NCBI RefSeq assembly: GCF_020521235.1
Contig: NZ_BLAY01000037.1
Coordinates: forward strand, 1 to 64,000
Source of the DNA: Microseira wollei NIES-4236
Lineage (GTDB): Bacteria; Cyanobacteriota; Cyanobacteriia; Cyanobacteriales; Aerosakkonemataceae
Reading direction: 5' to 3'
DNA length: 64,000 nt
The notes beneath the pieces are model-generated. The model searched no databases. It saw nothing but the letters and a program-made list of their open reading frames with translations, and was not told the DNA's origin. Positions 36,618 to 45,397 of the stretch are shown here, piece after piece; the first letter of the stretch is position 1; the number at the start of each line of letters is the position of its first letter. The translations under genes were made by a program, and so were the position numbers.

Positions 36618-36957
36618 AACACCCATGATTTTGGTCTAATATCATGTCCTTAGGCATCGGTAGTGTATGGATAGCTAATTGGTAATTGCTAATTGCTAAT
36701 TGCTAATTGTCAATTGCCAAAAGAGCTGCTCAGTAATTATTGACTGTTTCTTTTTTATTTAGCCATTAGCGATTAGCTATTAGCAGTTACACAACCGTTG
36801 CCAAGGGACATGATATAAAACCATCCTCTTTTCCGACCAATCCTGTTCTGACAAAAATGCCGTTTATCCTAGGGAACATGAGTAATTTTGTTAAACAACC
36901 CCATATCTCCAGGTTGCCGTGCTACTACAGCTTTTGCAACAGGTCTACTGAAAAACC
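36618..36957. other. Intergenic region dominated by a family A element
   Basis: The family A element at 36639-36816 fills half of it; the rest (36817-36957) lies beyond the 3-prime end of the minus-strand repeat-protein gene and shows no gene. Confidence 0.65.
36639..36816. repeat. MITE-like element, family A, long copy
   Basis: A 178-base copy: ATATCATGTCC on the left, CCTTAGGCATCGGTAGTG next, TAATTGC heptamers, a unique TGACTGTTTCTTTTTTATTT tract, then TTAGCGATTAGCTATTAGC and AGTTACACAACCGTTGCC to the right end GGGACATGATAT. Confidence 0.85.
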
Positions 36958-37575
36958 TCAACCCGAACAGGATTCACCGGCGCACCCGCCTTTGTATACC
37001 GCAAATTCACCATCGTCGTAATCAACGGCAGGGGTCGGGTGAAATCCCACCGGAGCGAAGGATTTGCCACATCCGCCATCCCAATCGTCAAAACAGGCAG
37101 GGCGATGTACCACACGATGTTTGTAACACTTCGGCCTCGTTATCACCACCGGGACATCTTTGTAAAAATACCTTGGCCTGGGTATGACAACGGGATAGGT
37201 GACGTGGACAAATTTCGGCCTGCGGATCACCACCGGGTAATATTTATACACCGGGTAATATTTGTAGCGATAAACAGGCCGATGAATCACGACTGGGTAG
37301 TGCTTGACGTAATACTTTGGCCTGCGGATTACCCGATGGTGAACCTGGCAAGGTCTGTAGCTGTAGGTATAGCAACCTCCTGCCTGTGCCTGTTCCGGGC
37401 TAACTACCATACCCAAAACAATGGCGACGGGCAATAAGGCAAGACAGACTTTACCTGAGAGTTGTTTCCAGTTCAGCCCGTTGAATAACGGCTGGGCGTC
37501 TTCGGCAGGCGTTGACTCTATGGAGGGAGCCTCGTCGTAAGCTGAAGCACAATGTAGGTAGGCGAGGTTTTCCAT
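36958..37575 (-). CDS. Secreted Tyr/Val/Pro/Lys repeat protein, paralogue 1
   Basis: A 205-residue protein with a conserved N-terminal extension (MENLAYLHCASAYDEAP), then NWKQLSGKVCLALLPVAIV and a membrane-type stretch ending in an AQA/G signal cleavage site (about residues 45-67). The mature part has imperfect repeats of YYPVVI-RPK type separated by aromatic-basic spacers, then an acidic tail with cysteines (FDDWDGGCGKS, KGGCAGESCSG). Alternating hydrophobic and polar residues suggest stacked beta strands. GGAGAGAG precedes the ATG. The N-terminus is nearly identical to that of the next gene. Function is unknown; a cell-surface or extracellular fibre protein is plausible. Confidence 0.75.
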   Translation of the reverse strand: MENLAYLHCASAYDEAPSIESTPAEDAQPLFNGLNWKQLSGKVCLALLPVAIVLGMVVSPEQAQAGGCYTYSYRPCQVHHRVIRRPKYYVKHYPVVIHRPVYRYKYYPVYKYYPVVIRRPKFVHVTYPVVIPRPRYFYKDVPVVITRPKCYKHRVVHRPACFDDWDGGCGKSFAPVGFHPTPAVDYDDGEFAVYKGGCAGESCSG

Positions 37576-37682
37576 TCCTCTCTCTCCTTTTTGTGGATTT
37601 CTGACTCAGATTATCAGTTTTCGCATCTAAGTGGAATCTGTACTCCAGATTGAACAACTTCAGCCCCCATGGTTAGCGACGC

Positions 37683-38492
37683 CTACCCGTCGTAGTAATG
37701 CGAGTAATACTTGGGCCGATGGACTAACTTATAGCGTTTGCAAGGCGAAGGCCGATGTACCACGTGGTAATAGTGATACTTCGGTTTGTAGAACACTACC
37801 GGATGCAACACTTTAATATATTTCACCTTGTGGAACACTACAGGATGAAATACGGTGATGTGTTTCACCTTGTGAACCACTATCGGATGGTACACCTTGA
37901 TGAATTTCGCCCTATGGACTACGAAGGAGTAGTGTTTGTAGTGATACGCAGGCCGATAGATTACCTTCTTGTAGAAACACTTCGACTTGTGGATAACTAC
38001 ATGCTTGCAACAGCCTTTATAGCTTACCGTTTTGTAAGCGTAATACTTCGGCTTGCGGATGACGATGGGATAGTATGTTTTAACCAGTTTGGCCTTGTGG
38101 ATCACGACCGGATGGACTACCTTCACATATTTGTAAGCGGGTATCACCTTCCGATGGACTACCGTGATGTATTTCGGCTTGTACACCACTTTCTTATAGA
38201 CTACTGGGATGTATTTCGCGTGATATACCACCTTCTTGTGGTAGCTAACAGTTTTGTATTTGCACGAAACTGACACAACATGTCCGCAGTGGTAACCTGC
38301 CTGTGCTTGTTGAGGAGTTCCCAACAAACCCACGACAACAGCAAAAGGCATCAAACCAACCAAGGCTTTGCTAGAAAATTTGTTCCAATTCAGCTCGTTA
38401 AATAAGGGTTCGAGATCTTCCCCTGGAACCAACTCGATCGGCGGAGCTTCATCATAAGCCGAAGCACAGTGTAGATAAGCTAGGTTTTCCAT
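37683..38492 (-). CDS. Secreted Tyr/His/Lys/Val repeat protein, paralogue 2
   Basis: A 269-residue protein. I chose ATG 38492, which has GGAGAGAGAAG upstream and gives the same MENLAYLHCASAYDEAP start as the paralogue downstream. A hydrophobic segment (about 48-63) ends in QAQAGYHCG, a signal cleavage site. The mature protein is almost wholly built of a 13-residue repeat with pattern K-h-x-K-V-x-H-P-V-V-h-H-K, for example KYIKVLHPVVFYK and KFIKVYHPIVVHK, and is very basic. A short Cys-rich piece (SYKGCCKHVVIHKSKC) interrupts it. The pattern fits a beta-rich fibre; His and Tyr could bind metal, heme or polyphenols. Not a family I know. Confidence 0.75.
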   Translation of the reverse strand: MENLAYLHCASAYDEAPPIELVPGEDLEPLFNELNWNKFSSKALVGLMPFAVVVGLLGTPQQAQAGYHCGHVVSVSCKYKTVSYHKKVVYHAKYIPVVYKKVVYKPKYITVVHRKVIPAYKYVKVVHPVVIHKAKLVKTYYPIVIRKPKYYAYKTVSYKGCCKHVVIHKSKCFYKKVIYRPAYHYKHYSFVVHRAKFIKVYHPIVVHKVKHITVFHPVVFHKVKYIKVLHPVVFYKPKYHYYHVVHRPSPCKRYKLVHRPKYYSHYYDG

Positions 38493-38875
38493 CTGCTTCT
38501 CTCTCCTTTTTGTCGATTTCTGAGCAAGAATATTCAATTTTGGCTGCCAAGTGCATTTTATTCCTTATTGTCTGAAGCTCCTAGCATTTTGACTTTACAT
38601 TTATATTTTTTTATCAAAGTATATCTATAGTATTAAATTGCAATCATGCATCATGTATTGCAAGTGTTAAAATCAAAAATAGTAACAAATTAAGACAAAA
38701 ACTCCCCCAATTTTTGTATGTTTGAAACAAACTGATACAATGATAAGGCTGTGCCCAAAAATGATAGATTTATTTCTATATAATTTGAAAAAAGAAGGAT
38801 AAAATTATATGGTTAAATTAACTCTTTGTAGGGTTGCCAATTGTGATATACACCAGCTATGGGATTAAAGATCGG

Positions 38876-38957
38876 GACTGACGCAAAGAAACGGGGTTTC
38901 TATGAAAAATCGGTAGAAACAAAGGTGATAGGATCGTCGTGGGTAAGTCCTGAAGAT
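38876..38957. repeat. Family B inverted-repeat element
   Basis: GGACTGACGCAAAGAAACGG, TTTCTATGAAAAATCGGTAG, AAACAAAGGTGATAGGATCG and GGGTAAGTCCTG in order. This is one of the best-kept copies; the ends GGACTGACGC and GTAAGTCC are imperfect inverses. Confidence 0.75.
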
Positions 38958-39080
38958 TTTAATGGGGTGTTTGTCTGGGGTCTGACCCTGCACCCGCAAA
39001 GACAAAAGCGATCGCTCGCTGAGTCGGAAGTTGCCCGCTGCGGTGTAACTTCCGTTGCTCAAAAGCCTTGGTGCAGAGAG

Positions 39081-39104
39081 TTTTGGGGTCATATGACCCC
39101 AAAA
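39081..39104. promoter_or_regulatory. 24-base perfect palindrome downstream of cpcG
   Basis: Each half is TTTTGGGGTCAT or its exact inverse, with no loop. It lies about 180 bases past the cpcG stop codon. Without a loop it is a poor terminator; an operator for a dimeric protein or a cruciform site fits better. Confidence 0.45.
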
Positions 39105-39282
39105 CCTGGACTCATGTAGTCAAATTGATTGGTGGCGATCGCTCATGCTTCGTGCAGATGCGATCGCCCCCGATTTTTGCCTGTATTTTAGCTGTGACCC
39201 ACATGCCCCAATTCAAAGAAGCCTTTCAGAACCGCATTGAACTGAGCAAAGGAATCAATGGCTGCCACTTAACGCTGGTCAC

Positions 39283-40035
39283 TTAACTACGGCGATACGG
39301 GACTGTCTTGTAAATATCAATGTTGTAGATAGAAGTGAGATCTGGCTTGGCGGCTTTGGGGCTGATGCTTTTTGCCATGTTGAGAAACAAGCTGGGATCG
39401 CCAGTCTTTGGTTGTCTGTCGTAGGAGCGGAAATTGCGGACAGCCTCTTGCCAGATCGGTTGGGGAAAGCCCAATTGATCGCGGTAGTAGGCATCGTACC
39501 GAGGAGAGGTAATGTTAAAGGGAGTTTCACCAATAGCACGACTGGGCAAAATCCGACGGCGCTGATAGGGAACGGTATTTTCACCAAAGTTTTCGATGTA
39601 TTCGTCGCTGTTGAGGAGGTCATCAACAAACCCCTTGACTCCCTTGGTCATCACCACTGCCGACCAGGCAATCTTCTCAGCATTGCTGTAAACTCGGCGT
39701 CCCAAAACCTTTTGGACACAGTGTTCAACAAAGCGATAGTTACTGTTTTTGTTGTAGAAGCTGTCAATGAAGGTATTAGATAGCAGCAAACCACGGATGA
39801 AGTCACGAACCGTAATCTGTCTGTTGCGAAGTTGAGATTCCAGGACAATCTCGCGATCCCACTTAAAGGCATGGAAAAAGATCTGGCGATAGGCCGCATT
39901 AATCAGATTTCCCATGTCTGTGGGCGAAAACTGATCGTCGCTTGACCATACGATCGCTTCGTCATCTCTAGCACCCAGCGCATCTACACGCTGGTTTGGA
40001 CACGAAGGAGCATAAGCTAACAAAGGAATAGCCAC
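39283..40035 (-). CDS. cpcG: Phycobilisome rod-core linker polypeptide CpcG
   Basis: A 250-residue linker that joins phycocyanin rods to the allophycocyanin core. The GTG at 40035 gives the standard start [10 protein letters not shown] and has GGGAG upstream; the TTG at 40053 adds six unlikely residues. The pfam00427-type linker domain covers about residues 20-180 ([61 protein letters not shown]). The C-terminus ([11 protein letters not shown]) is polar, so it is the core-binding CpcG type and not the membrane-anchored CpcL type. It is divergent from cpcB and shares a 298-base control region. Confidence 0.92.
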   Translation of the reverse strand: MAIPLLAYAPSCPNQRVDALGARDDEAIVWSSDDQFSPTDMGNLINAAYRQIFFHAFKWDREIVLESQLRNRQITVRDFIRGLLLSNTFIDSFYNKNSNYRFVEHCVQKVLGRRVYSNAEKIAWSAVVMTKGVKGFVDDLLNSDEYIENFGENTVPYQRRRILPSRAIGETPFNITSPRYDAYYRDQLGFPQPIWQEAVRNFRSYDRQPKTGDPSLFLNMAKSISPKAAKPDLTSIYNIDIYKTVPYRRS

Positions 40036-40333
40036 GTTTACAAAAACTCCCAATACTACAAAAGATTAATTAAGGTGTCCCGATTATATAAAGGCGAGGG
40101 ATCTCGAATCTGCATTCCTTAGATAAAACGTTACAGAGCTTAACCTTGAAGTCGATGACTCAATGGAGTCTGAAGTGACGGCTGAATCGGCTCTTGTAAC
40201 AGCAGAGCCGGTCTTAACATTTTGTAACATAAATGATTTACAATGCATTGTATAAACAGAACTTGAGGAACTGAAGCTCTCAGTTTTGAAACAAAAGTTT
40301 ACTAAATCGAGCAAAATTTAGGAGATTGGATCG
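40036..40333. promoter_or_regulatory. Divergent cpcG/cpcB control region
   Basis: Holds the promoters of the divergent phycobilisome genes. The cpcB side has a long leader with TAGGAGATTGG as the ribosome-binding site just before ATG 40334. AT-rich TTTTGTAACATAAATGATTT at about 40219 may include a promoter. Operators were not identified. Confidence 0.5.
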
Positions 40334-40852
40334 ATGTTAGACGCCTTTACTAAGGTTGTTGCTCAAGCGGATAACCAGGGTCAGTTAGTGAGCAATACTC
40401 AAATTGATGCTCTGTTGGCTATGGTTAAGGATGGTGCGAAGCGTACCGACGTTGTAAACCGCATTACCAGTAACTCTTCCACGATTGTCACCAATGCAGC
40501 TCGTGCATTGTTTGAAGAGCAGCCCCAGTTGATTGCTCCTGGTGGAAATGCTTACACCAACCGTCGAGTTTCTGCCTGTCTGCGTGACATGGACATCATC
40601 CTGCGCTATGTCACCTATGCAGTGTTTTTGGGAGATGCTAGCGTTCTAGACGATCGCTGCTTGAATGGCCTGCGTGAAACCTATTTGGCTTTGGGCGTTC
40701 CTACCGCTTCGATGGCAACCAGCATCGCCAAAATGAAGGACGCTGCCATCGCGATCGCCAGTGATAGAAATGGTATTACTCCTGGTGACTGTAGCGCTTT
40801 GATGGCTGAATTAGCTAGCTACTTTGATCGCGCTGCTGCTGCTGTCAGCTAA
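40334..40852 (+). CDS. cpcB: C-phycocyanin beta subunit
   Basis: A 172-residue light-harvesting globin-fold protein of the phycobilisome rod. It shows the two chromophore-attachment cysteines: Cys82 in [18 protein letters not shown] and Cys153 in [20 protein letters not shown]. Asn72, which is methylated in beta subunits, sits in GGNAYTNRR. The third Cys ([11 protein letters not shown]) is also typical. Met residues are plentiful, so it is not the sulfur-poor phycocyanin known from some chromatic adapters. First gene of cpcB-cpcA-cpcC1-cpcC2. The lyase genes cpcE/cpcF are not nearby. Confidence 0.95.
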   Translation: MLDAFTKVVAQADNQGQLVSNTQIDALLAMVKDGAKRTDVVNRITSNSSTIVTNAARALFEEQPQLIAPGGNAYTNRRVSACLRDMDIILRYVTYAVFLGDASVLDDRCLNGLRETYLALGVPTASMATSIAKMKDAAIAIASDRNGITPGDCSALMAELASYFDRAAAAVS

Positions 40853-40996
40853 CAGTCCGTAGGTTCACACGCAAGCTTAAGGCAGAATTTTCAACTGTCT
40901 GTTATTTTGCCAAGGATAAGTTCCAGCTAAAGCTTTTTGTACCTAAAACTTTGTCCAGTTAAAACTTTCTCAAACACTAGGGAAGATATCATTGCG

Positions 40997-41482
40997 ATGA
41001 AAACACAATTAACTGAAGCAGTTGCAGCTGCTGATTCTCAAGGTCGTTACTTAGGCAACGTCGAACTTCAAGTTGCATTTGGTCGTCTGCGTTTAGCTGC
41101 CGCCGACCTAGAAGCAGCAAAGGCTCTGGGTTCTAAAGCTACACAATTGGCTGAAGGTGCGGCTAATGCAGTCTACCAAAAGTTCCCCTATACCACCACC
41201 ATGCAAGGCAAAAACTATGCCTCTGATGCTCGCGGTAAAGCCAAGTGCTTGCGGGACATCGGCTATTATATTCGGATGATTCAATACTGCCTGATTGCAG
41301 GTGGTACTGGCCCTGCTGATGAATACCTGTTGGCAGGTTTGGCTGAAATGCACAGCAGCTTTGAATTGGTTCCCAGTTGGTATGCTGAAGCACTCAAGTA
41401 CATCAAGGCTAATCATGGTTTAACAGGTGACCCTGCACTTGAGGTCAACTCCTACATCGACCACATTATCAAGGCACTCTAG
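40997..41482 (+). CDS. cpcA: C-phycocyanin alpha subunit
   Basis: A 161-residue partner of CpcB. The ATG at 40997 gives the standard [19 protein letters not shown] start; the open frame reaches further upstream without family similarity. Cys84, in [20 protein letters not shown], is the chromophore site. [14 protein letters not shown] and [19 protein letters not shown] are characteristic of phycocyanin alpha rather than phycoerythrocyanin alpha. It follows cpcB after 144 bases and is followed by a strong stem-loop before the linker genes. Confidence 0.95.
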   Translation: MKTQLTEAVAAADSQGRYLGNVELQVAFGRLRLAAADLEAAKALGSKATQLAEGAANAVYQKFPYTTTMQGKNYASDARGKAKCLRDIGYYIRMIQYCLIAGGTGPADEYLLAGLAEMHSSFELVPSWYAEALKYIKANHGLTGDPALEVNSYIDHIIKAL

Positions 41483-41492
41483 TTGCGTGTTT

Positions 41493-41549
41493 TGCCCGGA
41501 ACGATAAGCAGATTTATTGAGAAGATGGCTTTGTTTATCGCTCCGGGCA
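41493..41549 (+). terminator. Stem-loop between cpcA and the linker genes
   Basis: TGCCCGGAACGATAA (41493-41507) pairs with TTATCGCTCCGGGCA (41535-41549) with a single mismatch, enclosing 27 bases. In other cyanobacteria such intercistronic hairpins lower linker transcript and stabilise cpcBA mRNA; the place fits that role exactly. Confidence 0.75.
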
Positions 41550-41622
41550 ACTTTTATCAGCAGTAAAGTTAAAAATTCGTGAAAAAACTTGTTTACCAAT
41601 CAATTGTAAGGGGAAAACAAAC

Positions 41623-42438
41623 ATGGCTGGCTTGCAAGAGGCAGGAAGATTAGGGATTAAACCCTTTGAAGAAACAGAACCCGTTGAATTGCGACCCAAT
41701 TGGACTCAAGATGATGTCCAAGCTGTAATTTCGGCAGCCTATCGGCAGGTGCTGGGGAATGAGTACCTGATGCAGAGCGAGCGGTTAGTGAGTTCTGAGT
41801 CACTTTTGGTGCGGGGCGCGATCTCGGTGCGAGAGTTTGTCCGAGCGATCGCACAGTCAGAACTCTATCGCCAGAAGTTTTTGTACCCGAACTTCCACGT
41901 GCGCTTTATCGAGTTGAACTATAAGCACCTGCTGGGACGAGCACCCTACGATCAAACTGAGATTTCCTATCATTTAGATCTGTTCGTGTCCAAGGGGTAC
42001 GAAGCTGAGATTGACTCTTACCTCAGCTCAGTAGAATATGACAGCAATTTTGGGGATAACATTGTTCCCTACTATCGAGATTTTAAAGTCGATCGCCCCG
42101 GACAAAGAGCGATCGGCTTTAGCCGTTCGTTACACCTCTATCGCGGCTATGCCAACAGCGATCGGGCACAGGGTCAAAAACAACCCCGGTTAACCTGGGA
42201 AGTAGCCAGAAATTTGGCAACCCCGATCGCTGCTCCTTCTCCCGGTGCGCTCTCTGGTGGTTTGGGTGGACCGCGTGGGGATGTCTACCGACTGCGGGTG
42301 CTACAATCTGCATCCCCCAATTCACCTGTAGTGCGGCAGTGTACGACTGAAATACTTGTTTCCTACGACCAATTGACGAATAAGCTGCAACAGTTAAGTC
42401 GTGCTGGTCGTAAGGTGATTAGTGTTACCTCTGTCTAG
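41623..42438 (+). CDS. cpcC1: Phycocyanin rod linker polypeptide (CpcC type), copy 1
   Basis: A 271-residue rod linker. The N-terminal linker domain (about residues 20-180) has [58 protein letters not shown] and [10 protein letters not shown]. After a Gly/Pro hinge, the C-terminal CpcD-like domain has [24 protein letters not shown] and [10 protein letters not shown]. It sets the place and energy of one phycocyanin disc in the rod. GTAAGGGG precedes the start. A paralogue follows after 131 bases. Confidence 0.92.
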   Translation: MAGLQEAGRLGIKPFEETEPVELRPNWTQDDVQAVISAAYRQVLGNEYLMQSERLVSSESLLVRGAISVREFVRAIAQSELYRQKFLYPNFHVRFIELNYKHLLGRAPYDQTEISYHLDLFVSKGYEAEIDSYLSSVEYDSNFGDNIVPYYRDFKVDRPGQRAIGFSRSLHLYRGYANSDRAQGQKQPRLTWEVARNLATPIAAPSPGALSGGLGGPRGDVYRLRVLQSASPNSPVVRQCTTEILVSYDQLTNKLQQLSRAGRKVISVTSV

Positions 42439-42569
42439 ATTTGTAGGGTATAAAGGGTAATCTGCAATCGGTAATACCAGCAAGTTCTTACTGGTTACAG
42501 GTTACTCTTTGTCGCTCAAACCCACCCATTTTTAGCCATTCCATTAACAATATTGAAGGAGAATTTCAG

Positions 42570-43439
42570 GTGGCTATAACAACAGCAGCATCTCGCCTGG
42601 GAACGTCGCCGTTTAGTGATGCCGCTCCGGTGGAACTGCGTCCCAAAGCGAGTCAGGGAGATATTGAAGCGGTTATTCTTGCTGTTTATCAGCAGGTATT
42701 GGGTAATCCTCATCTCCTGACCTCTGAACGTCTTGTAATTGCTGAGTCTTTGCTGCGCGATCGCAAGATTACGGTGCAGGAATTTGTTCGTCAAGTTGCT
42801 AAATCGGAGCTGTACAAGCAGAAGTTCTTCTACAACAATTTCCAAAGCCGGACGATTGAGCTTAACTATAAGCACCTGTTAGGGCGGGCACCCTATGACC
42901 AATCGGAAATTACAGAGCATATGAATCTGTATCAATCCAAAGGCTTCGATGCGGATATTGACTCCTACATTAACTCACCAGAGTATCAGGTAACCTTTGG
43001 TGAAAATATTGTGCCCTACTACCGAGACTTTGTGACCACAGGTGTTGGTCAGAGAGCGGTGGGATTTCCCCGTCTACTACAACTTTATCGGGGCTATGCC
43101 AGCAGCGATCGCGCGCAGTTGATCGGCAATACTCCTCGATTGGTTAAGGATCTAGCTCGTAATACTGCTTCTGTGGCAGTGCCTCCTTCGGGTGGTGCAG
43201 GGGGCTTTGCTTTCCTACCAGCGATGAAAGGCGATGCTTCCTTCAGTGCATTTGGTGGATCAAAAGCTTTCGGGTCTGGTCGCCTCTTCCGGGTTGAAGT
43301 TGCAGGAATTAGTGGACCGGGCTATCCTAAAGTCCGCCGGGTTAACAAAGCCGTCATTATTCCCTATGAAGAGCTGACCCCTCATATGCAGAGAGTGCAG
43401 CGTCAGGGCGGTAAGATCGCTAGTATTACTCCTCTCTAG
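42570..43439 (+). CDS. cpcC2: Phycocyanin rod linker polypeptide (CpcC type), copy 2
   Basis: A 289-residue paralogue of the preceding linker. The GTG start at 42570 follows GAAGGAGAATTTCAG. The linker domain has [52 protein letters not shown] and [11 protein letters not shown] longer Gly/Ala/Phe-rich hinge (about residues 205-235) leads to the CpcD-like domain ([31 protein letters not shown]). Two rod linkers suggest rods of at least three phycocyanin hexamers. No separate cpcD capping linker follows. Confidence 0.92.
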   Translation: MAITTAASRLGTSPFSDAAPVELRPKASQGDIEAVILAVYQQVLGNPHLLTSERLVIAESLLRDRKITVQEFVRQVAKSELYKQKFFYNNFQSRTIELNYKHLLGRAPYDQSEITEHMNLYQSKGFDADIDSYINSPEYQVTFGENIVPYYRDFVTTGVGQRAVGFPRLLQLYRGYASSDRAQLIGNTPRLVKDLARNTASVAVPPSGGAGGFAFLPAMKGDASFSAFGGSKAFGSGRLFRVEVAGISGPGYPKVRRVNKAVIIPYEELTPHMQRVQRQGGKIASITPL

Positions 43440-43512
43440 GCTTACAACTTCCGCCGATCGCTTCCCCAAAGAGCGATCGCAGCAAGTTTCTCCGCACCTT
43501 GACAAAAACCAA

Positions 43513-43541
43513 GGGTATAGCCGGATCTAGTGGCTATACCC
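43513..43541 (+). terminator. Terminator after the cpc operon
   Basis: GGGTATAGCC (43513-43522) and GGCTATACCC (43532-43541) form a perfect ten-pair stem with a nine-base loop, followed by TTTG. It ends the cpc transcript and may also serve psbN on the other strand. Confidence 0.8.
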
Positions 43542-43576
43542 TTTGCGTGCAGGCCAGAAAAATATGAGAAAACACT

Positions 43577-43708
43577 TTAATCTTCGTGATCTTCAAACGG
43601 ATCGCGCAGCTCCTTTGCTGGTGGGCCAAACGCTGTATAAATCGTAAAACCAGTAATAGCAACGAGGATAGCGCCAATCGAAATGTTAAGAACTGTTGCG
43701 GGTTCCAT
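43577..43708 (-). CDS. psbN: PsbN protein
   Basis: A 43-residue membrane protein needed for assembly of the photosystem II reaction center rather than being a stable subunit. [20 protein letters not shown] begins with the typical acidic start and single helix, and the tail [17 protein letters not shown] is the family hallmark. It is divergent from psbH, the standard arrangement in cyanobacteria and plastids. The ATG is preceded by AAGGATAA-type sequence read from the minus strand (TCCTTACATATG). Confidence 0.95.
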   Translation of the reverse strand: MEPATVLNISIGAILVAITGFTIYTAFGPPAKELRDPFEDHED

Positions 43709-43793
43709 ATGTAAGGATAAATTATGAGTCCGATTCCTCTATAATATTACGGAACGTTACAAAATGGCGATAGAGATTCATTTTAGGTCACTT

Positions 43794-43997
43794 ATGGCAC
43801 AACGGACTTGGTTAGGTGATGTCCTCAGACCCCTGAACTCTGAGTATGGTAAGGTTGCCGCTGGTTGGGGAACCACTCCCGTGATGGCTGTTTTCATGCT
43901 GCTATTCTTCGTGTTCTTGTTGATCATCCTTCAGATCTACAACTCCTCGCTAGTGCTTCAGGACTTTACCGTAGGCTGGAACGGCCTTGGTCGCTAG
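43794..43997 (+). CDS. psbH: Photosystem II reaction center protein H
   Basis: A 67-residue photosystem II subunit with one membrane helix; it affects quinone exchange and bicarbonate binding on the acceptor side. [20 protein letters not shown] is the standard start, so ATG 43794 is preferred over the one at 43764 that adds ten residues. [20 protein letters not shown] and [12 protein letters not shown] cover the helix and its end. A strong terminator follows 46 bases after the stop. Confidence 0.95.
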   Translation: MAQRTWLGDVLRPLNSEYGKVAAGWGTTPVMAVFMLLFFVFLLIILQIYNSSLVLQDFTVGWNGLGR

Positions 43998-44042
43998 GGC
44001 AGATCCCACCCTTGCCCCAGCCGCCGATGGATTTTCCCCTTT

Positions 44043-44065
44043 CCCGGCTAGTCCGGGTTTTTTTT
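44043..44065 (+). terminator. Rho-independent terminator after psbH
   Basis: CCCGG-CTAGT-CCGGG followed by eight T residues; a classic intrinsic terminator. Confidence 0.9.
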
Positions 44066-44167
44066 GGGCTGTCGGGAGAGGGAAGATGGGGACTCTTCCC
44101 TGTGGGGGGAAAAGTCAGGGAAACGAAGTGTTATAAATAGTTTGAGGCGGTTTTTGGAGGGATTTTT

Positions 44168-44440
44168 GTGAATATTTTTGGCATTGGGCTGCCGGAGATG
44201 GCAGTAATTTTAGTATTAGCGCTGTTAATTTTTGGCCCGAAGAAGTTGCCGGAAATTGGTCGCAGTTTGGGTAAGGCAATTCGGGGATTTCAGCAAGCAT
44301 CTAGCGAGTTTGAGAATGAGTTTAAGCGGGAAGCTCAGCAGTTAGAGCAAGCGGTCAAAACCTCCTCTCCGGTGAAATCTGCGGAAGTCGCGACCAATAA
44401 GGCAGAGAATAGCACGGCTAGCCCGTCTCAACCAGGTTAA
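44168..44440 (+). CDS. tatA: Sec-independent translocase protein TatA
   Basis: A 90-residue TatA/TatB-family protein that forms the pore part of the twin-arginine export path. The GTG at 44168 follows TTGGAGGG. The membrane helix is [20 protein letters not shown], followed by the [20 protein letters not shown] hinge and amphipathic helix, then a polar tail. TatA is more likely than TatB because of its size and the FGPKKLPE motif. The pth gene follows 10 bases later, so both are probably one operon. Confidence 0.92.
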   Translation: MNIFGIGLPEMAVILVLALLIFGPKKLPEIGRSLGKAIRGFQQASSEFENEFKREAQQLEQAVKTSSPVKSAEVATNKAENSTASPSQPG

Positions 44441-44450
44441 GGAATCAAGT

Positions 44451-45107
44451 ATGAAGTCGGCAGATACCGCACCTGCTTTGGTGATTCCCCAGTTAATTGT
44501 GGGCTTGGGAAATCCAGGATCTAAATACGAGCAAACGCGGCACAACGTTGGCTTTGCTGCGGTTGATGCCTTGGCGCGTGGGTGGCAAATTTCTTTATCG
44601 GAAAATCGCAAGTTTCAAGGCACCTTCGGGGAAGGAGTGGGGCCTGGGTCACAAAAAATACGCTTGCTCAAGCCACTTACCTATATGAATCTTTCGGGAC
44701 AAGCGATTCGCGCGGCGATAGATTGGTATAAATTGCCACCAGAGTCTGTCTTGGCGATATACGATGATATGGATTTGCCCTTGGGGAAGATGCGGTTGCG
44801 CTTGTCGGGATCGGCGGGGGGACACAACGGGATGAAGTCAGCGATTGCTCACTTGGGTACGCAAAACTTCCCCAGATTGCGAATCGGCATTGGCAAACCT
44901 CAAACCCCAGATGCCAAAAACGATAAAGACACAGTTTCCTTCGTTCTCGGACGTTTTAGCGCGGGGGAAACCGAGATGATGGGAGAAATCCTTCAACTGG
45001 TGGTGGAAGCGGTGGAACTTAGCCTCAAGCAAGGCGTGGAAAAAGCCATGAGCCTTTACAATAACCGCACCGTTGCTGCCAAAGTAGGTACTAGGGGCGA
45101 AGCATGA
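44451..45107 (+). CDS. pth: Peptidyl-tRNA hydrolase
   Basis: A 218-residue enzyme that frees tRNA from stalled peptidyl-tRNA. It has IVGLGNPGSKYEQTRHNVGF with the catalytic His (about residue 33), LLKPLTYMNLSGQAI with the substrate-binding Asn, YDDMDLPLGKMRLR and GSAGGHNGMKSAIAHLGT. The first 13 residues are an extra lead. The last residues (VGTRGEA) are read from the first arm of an inverted repeat, so the end of the gene was reshaped by that element. Confidence 0.95.
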   Translation: MKSADTAPALVIPQLIVGLGNPGSKYEQTRHNVGFAAVDALARGWQISLSENRKFQGTFGEGVGPGSQKIRLLKPLTYMNLSGQAIRAAIDWYKLPPESVLAIYDDMDLPLGKMRLRLSGSAGGHNGMKSAIAHLGTQNFPRLRIGIGKPQTPDAKNDKDTVSFVLGRFSAGETEMMGEILQLVVEAVELSLKQGVEKAMSLYNNRTVAAKVGTRGEA

Positions 45108-45168
45108 GACCAGCTATATTTTTTGTCAAGGTGAAATATCTTTAGGCTCATGCTTAGTCCCTAAAGTA
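45091..45168. repeat. Inverted repeat at the end of pth
   Basis: CTAGGGGCGAAGCATGAG at about 45091-45108 faces CTCATGCTTAGTCCCTA at 45148-45164 with a 39-base centre. It overlaps the pth stop codon and may also end transcription. Confidence 0.7.
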
Positions 45169-45217
45169 AAAATCTGAATTGATTAGCTATTACCGACTAG
45201 CGAAATTCAGCCACGCT

Positions 45218-45397
45218 CTAGCGCATACGTTTTTTGCGTCTAGCTGCGGTGGCTTTGCGCTTGCGTTTCTCTAGCGGGGTTTCAAAGTGCCGATGATTTT
45301 TGACATCAGCCAAAATCCCGGCTCTTGAGACTTGACGCTTAAATCGACGCAATGCAGATTCAAGTCCTTCATTTTCACCTAAAACCACTTGGGTCAT
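45218..45397 (-). CDS. rpsU: 30S ribosomal protein S21
   Basis: A 59-residue, very basic ribosomal protein. [20 protein letters not shown] is the family start, followed by [19 protein letters not shown] and a basic tail [21 protein letters not shown]21 helps the small subunit select the start site. The gene is convergent with pth and stands alone, as is usual in cyanobacteria. An AGCAAG-type weak ribosome-binding sequence precedes the ATG on the minus strand. Confidence 0.95.
   Translation of the reverse strand: MTQVVLGENEGLESALRRFKRQVSRAGILADVKNHRHFETPLEKRKRKATAARRKKRMR

Larger units (their letters stand above)
38493..39282. other. Long intergenic region upstream of the repeat protein and downstream of cpcG
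   Basis: AT-rich sequence (about 38570-38860) should hold the promoter of the repeat-protein gene. Then a family B element (38876-38957), a perfect palindrome (39081-39104), HIP1 sites near 39010 and 39137, and no gene. Confidence 0.65.

Noticed and set aside
39283-40035. Membrane-type CpcL linker
   Set aside because: The C-terminus is polar (KTVPYRRS) with no hydrophobic helix.
40334-41482. Sulfur-poor phycocyanin (cpc3 type) or phycoerythrocyanin
   Set aside because: Both subunits have many Met residues, and the alpha subunit has CpcA-type motifs around Cys84, so ordinary C-phycocyanin fits best.
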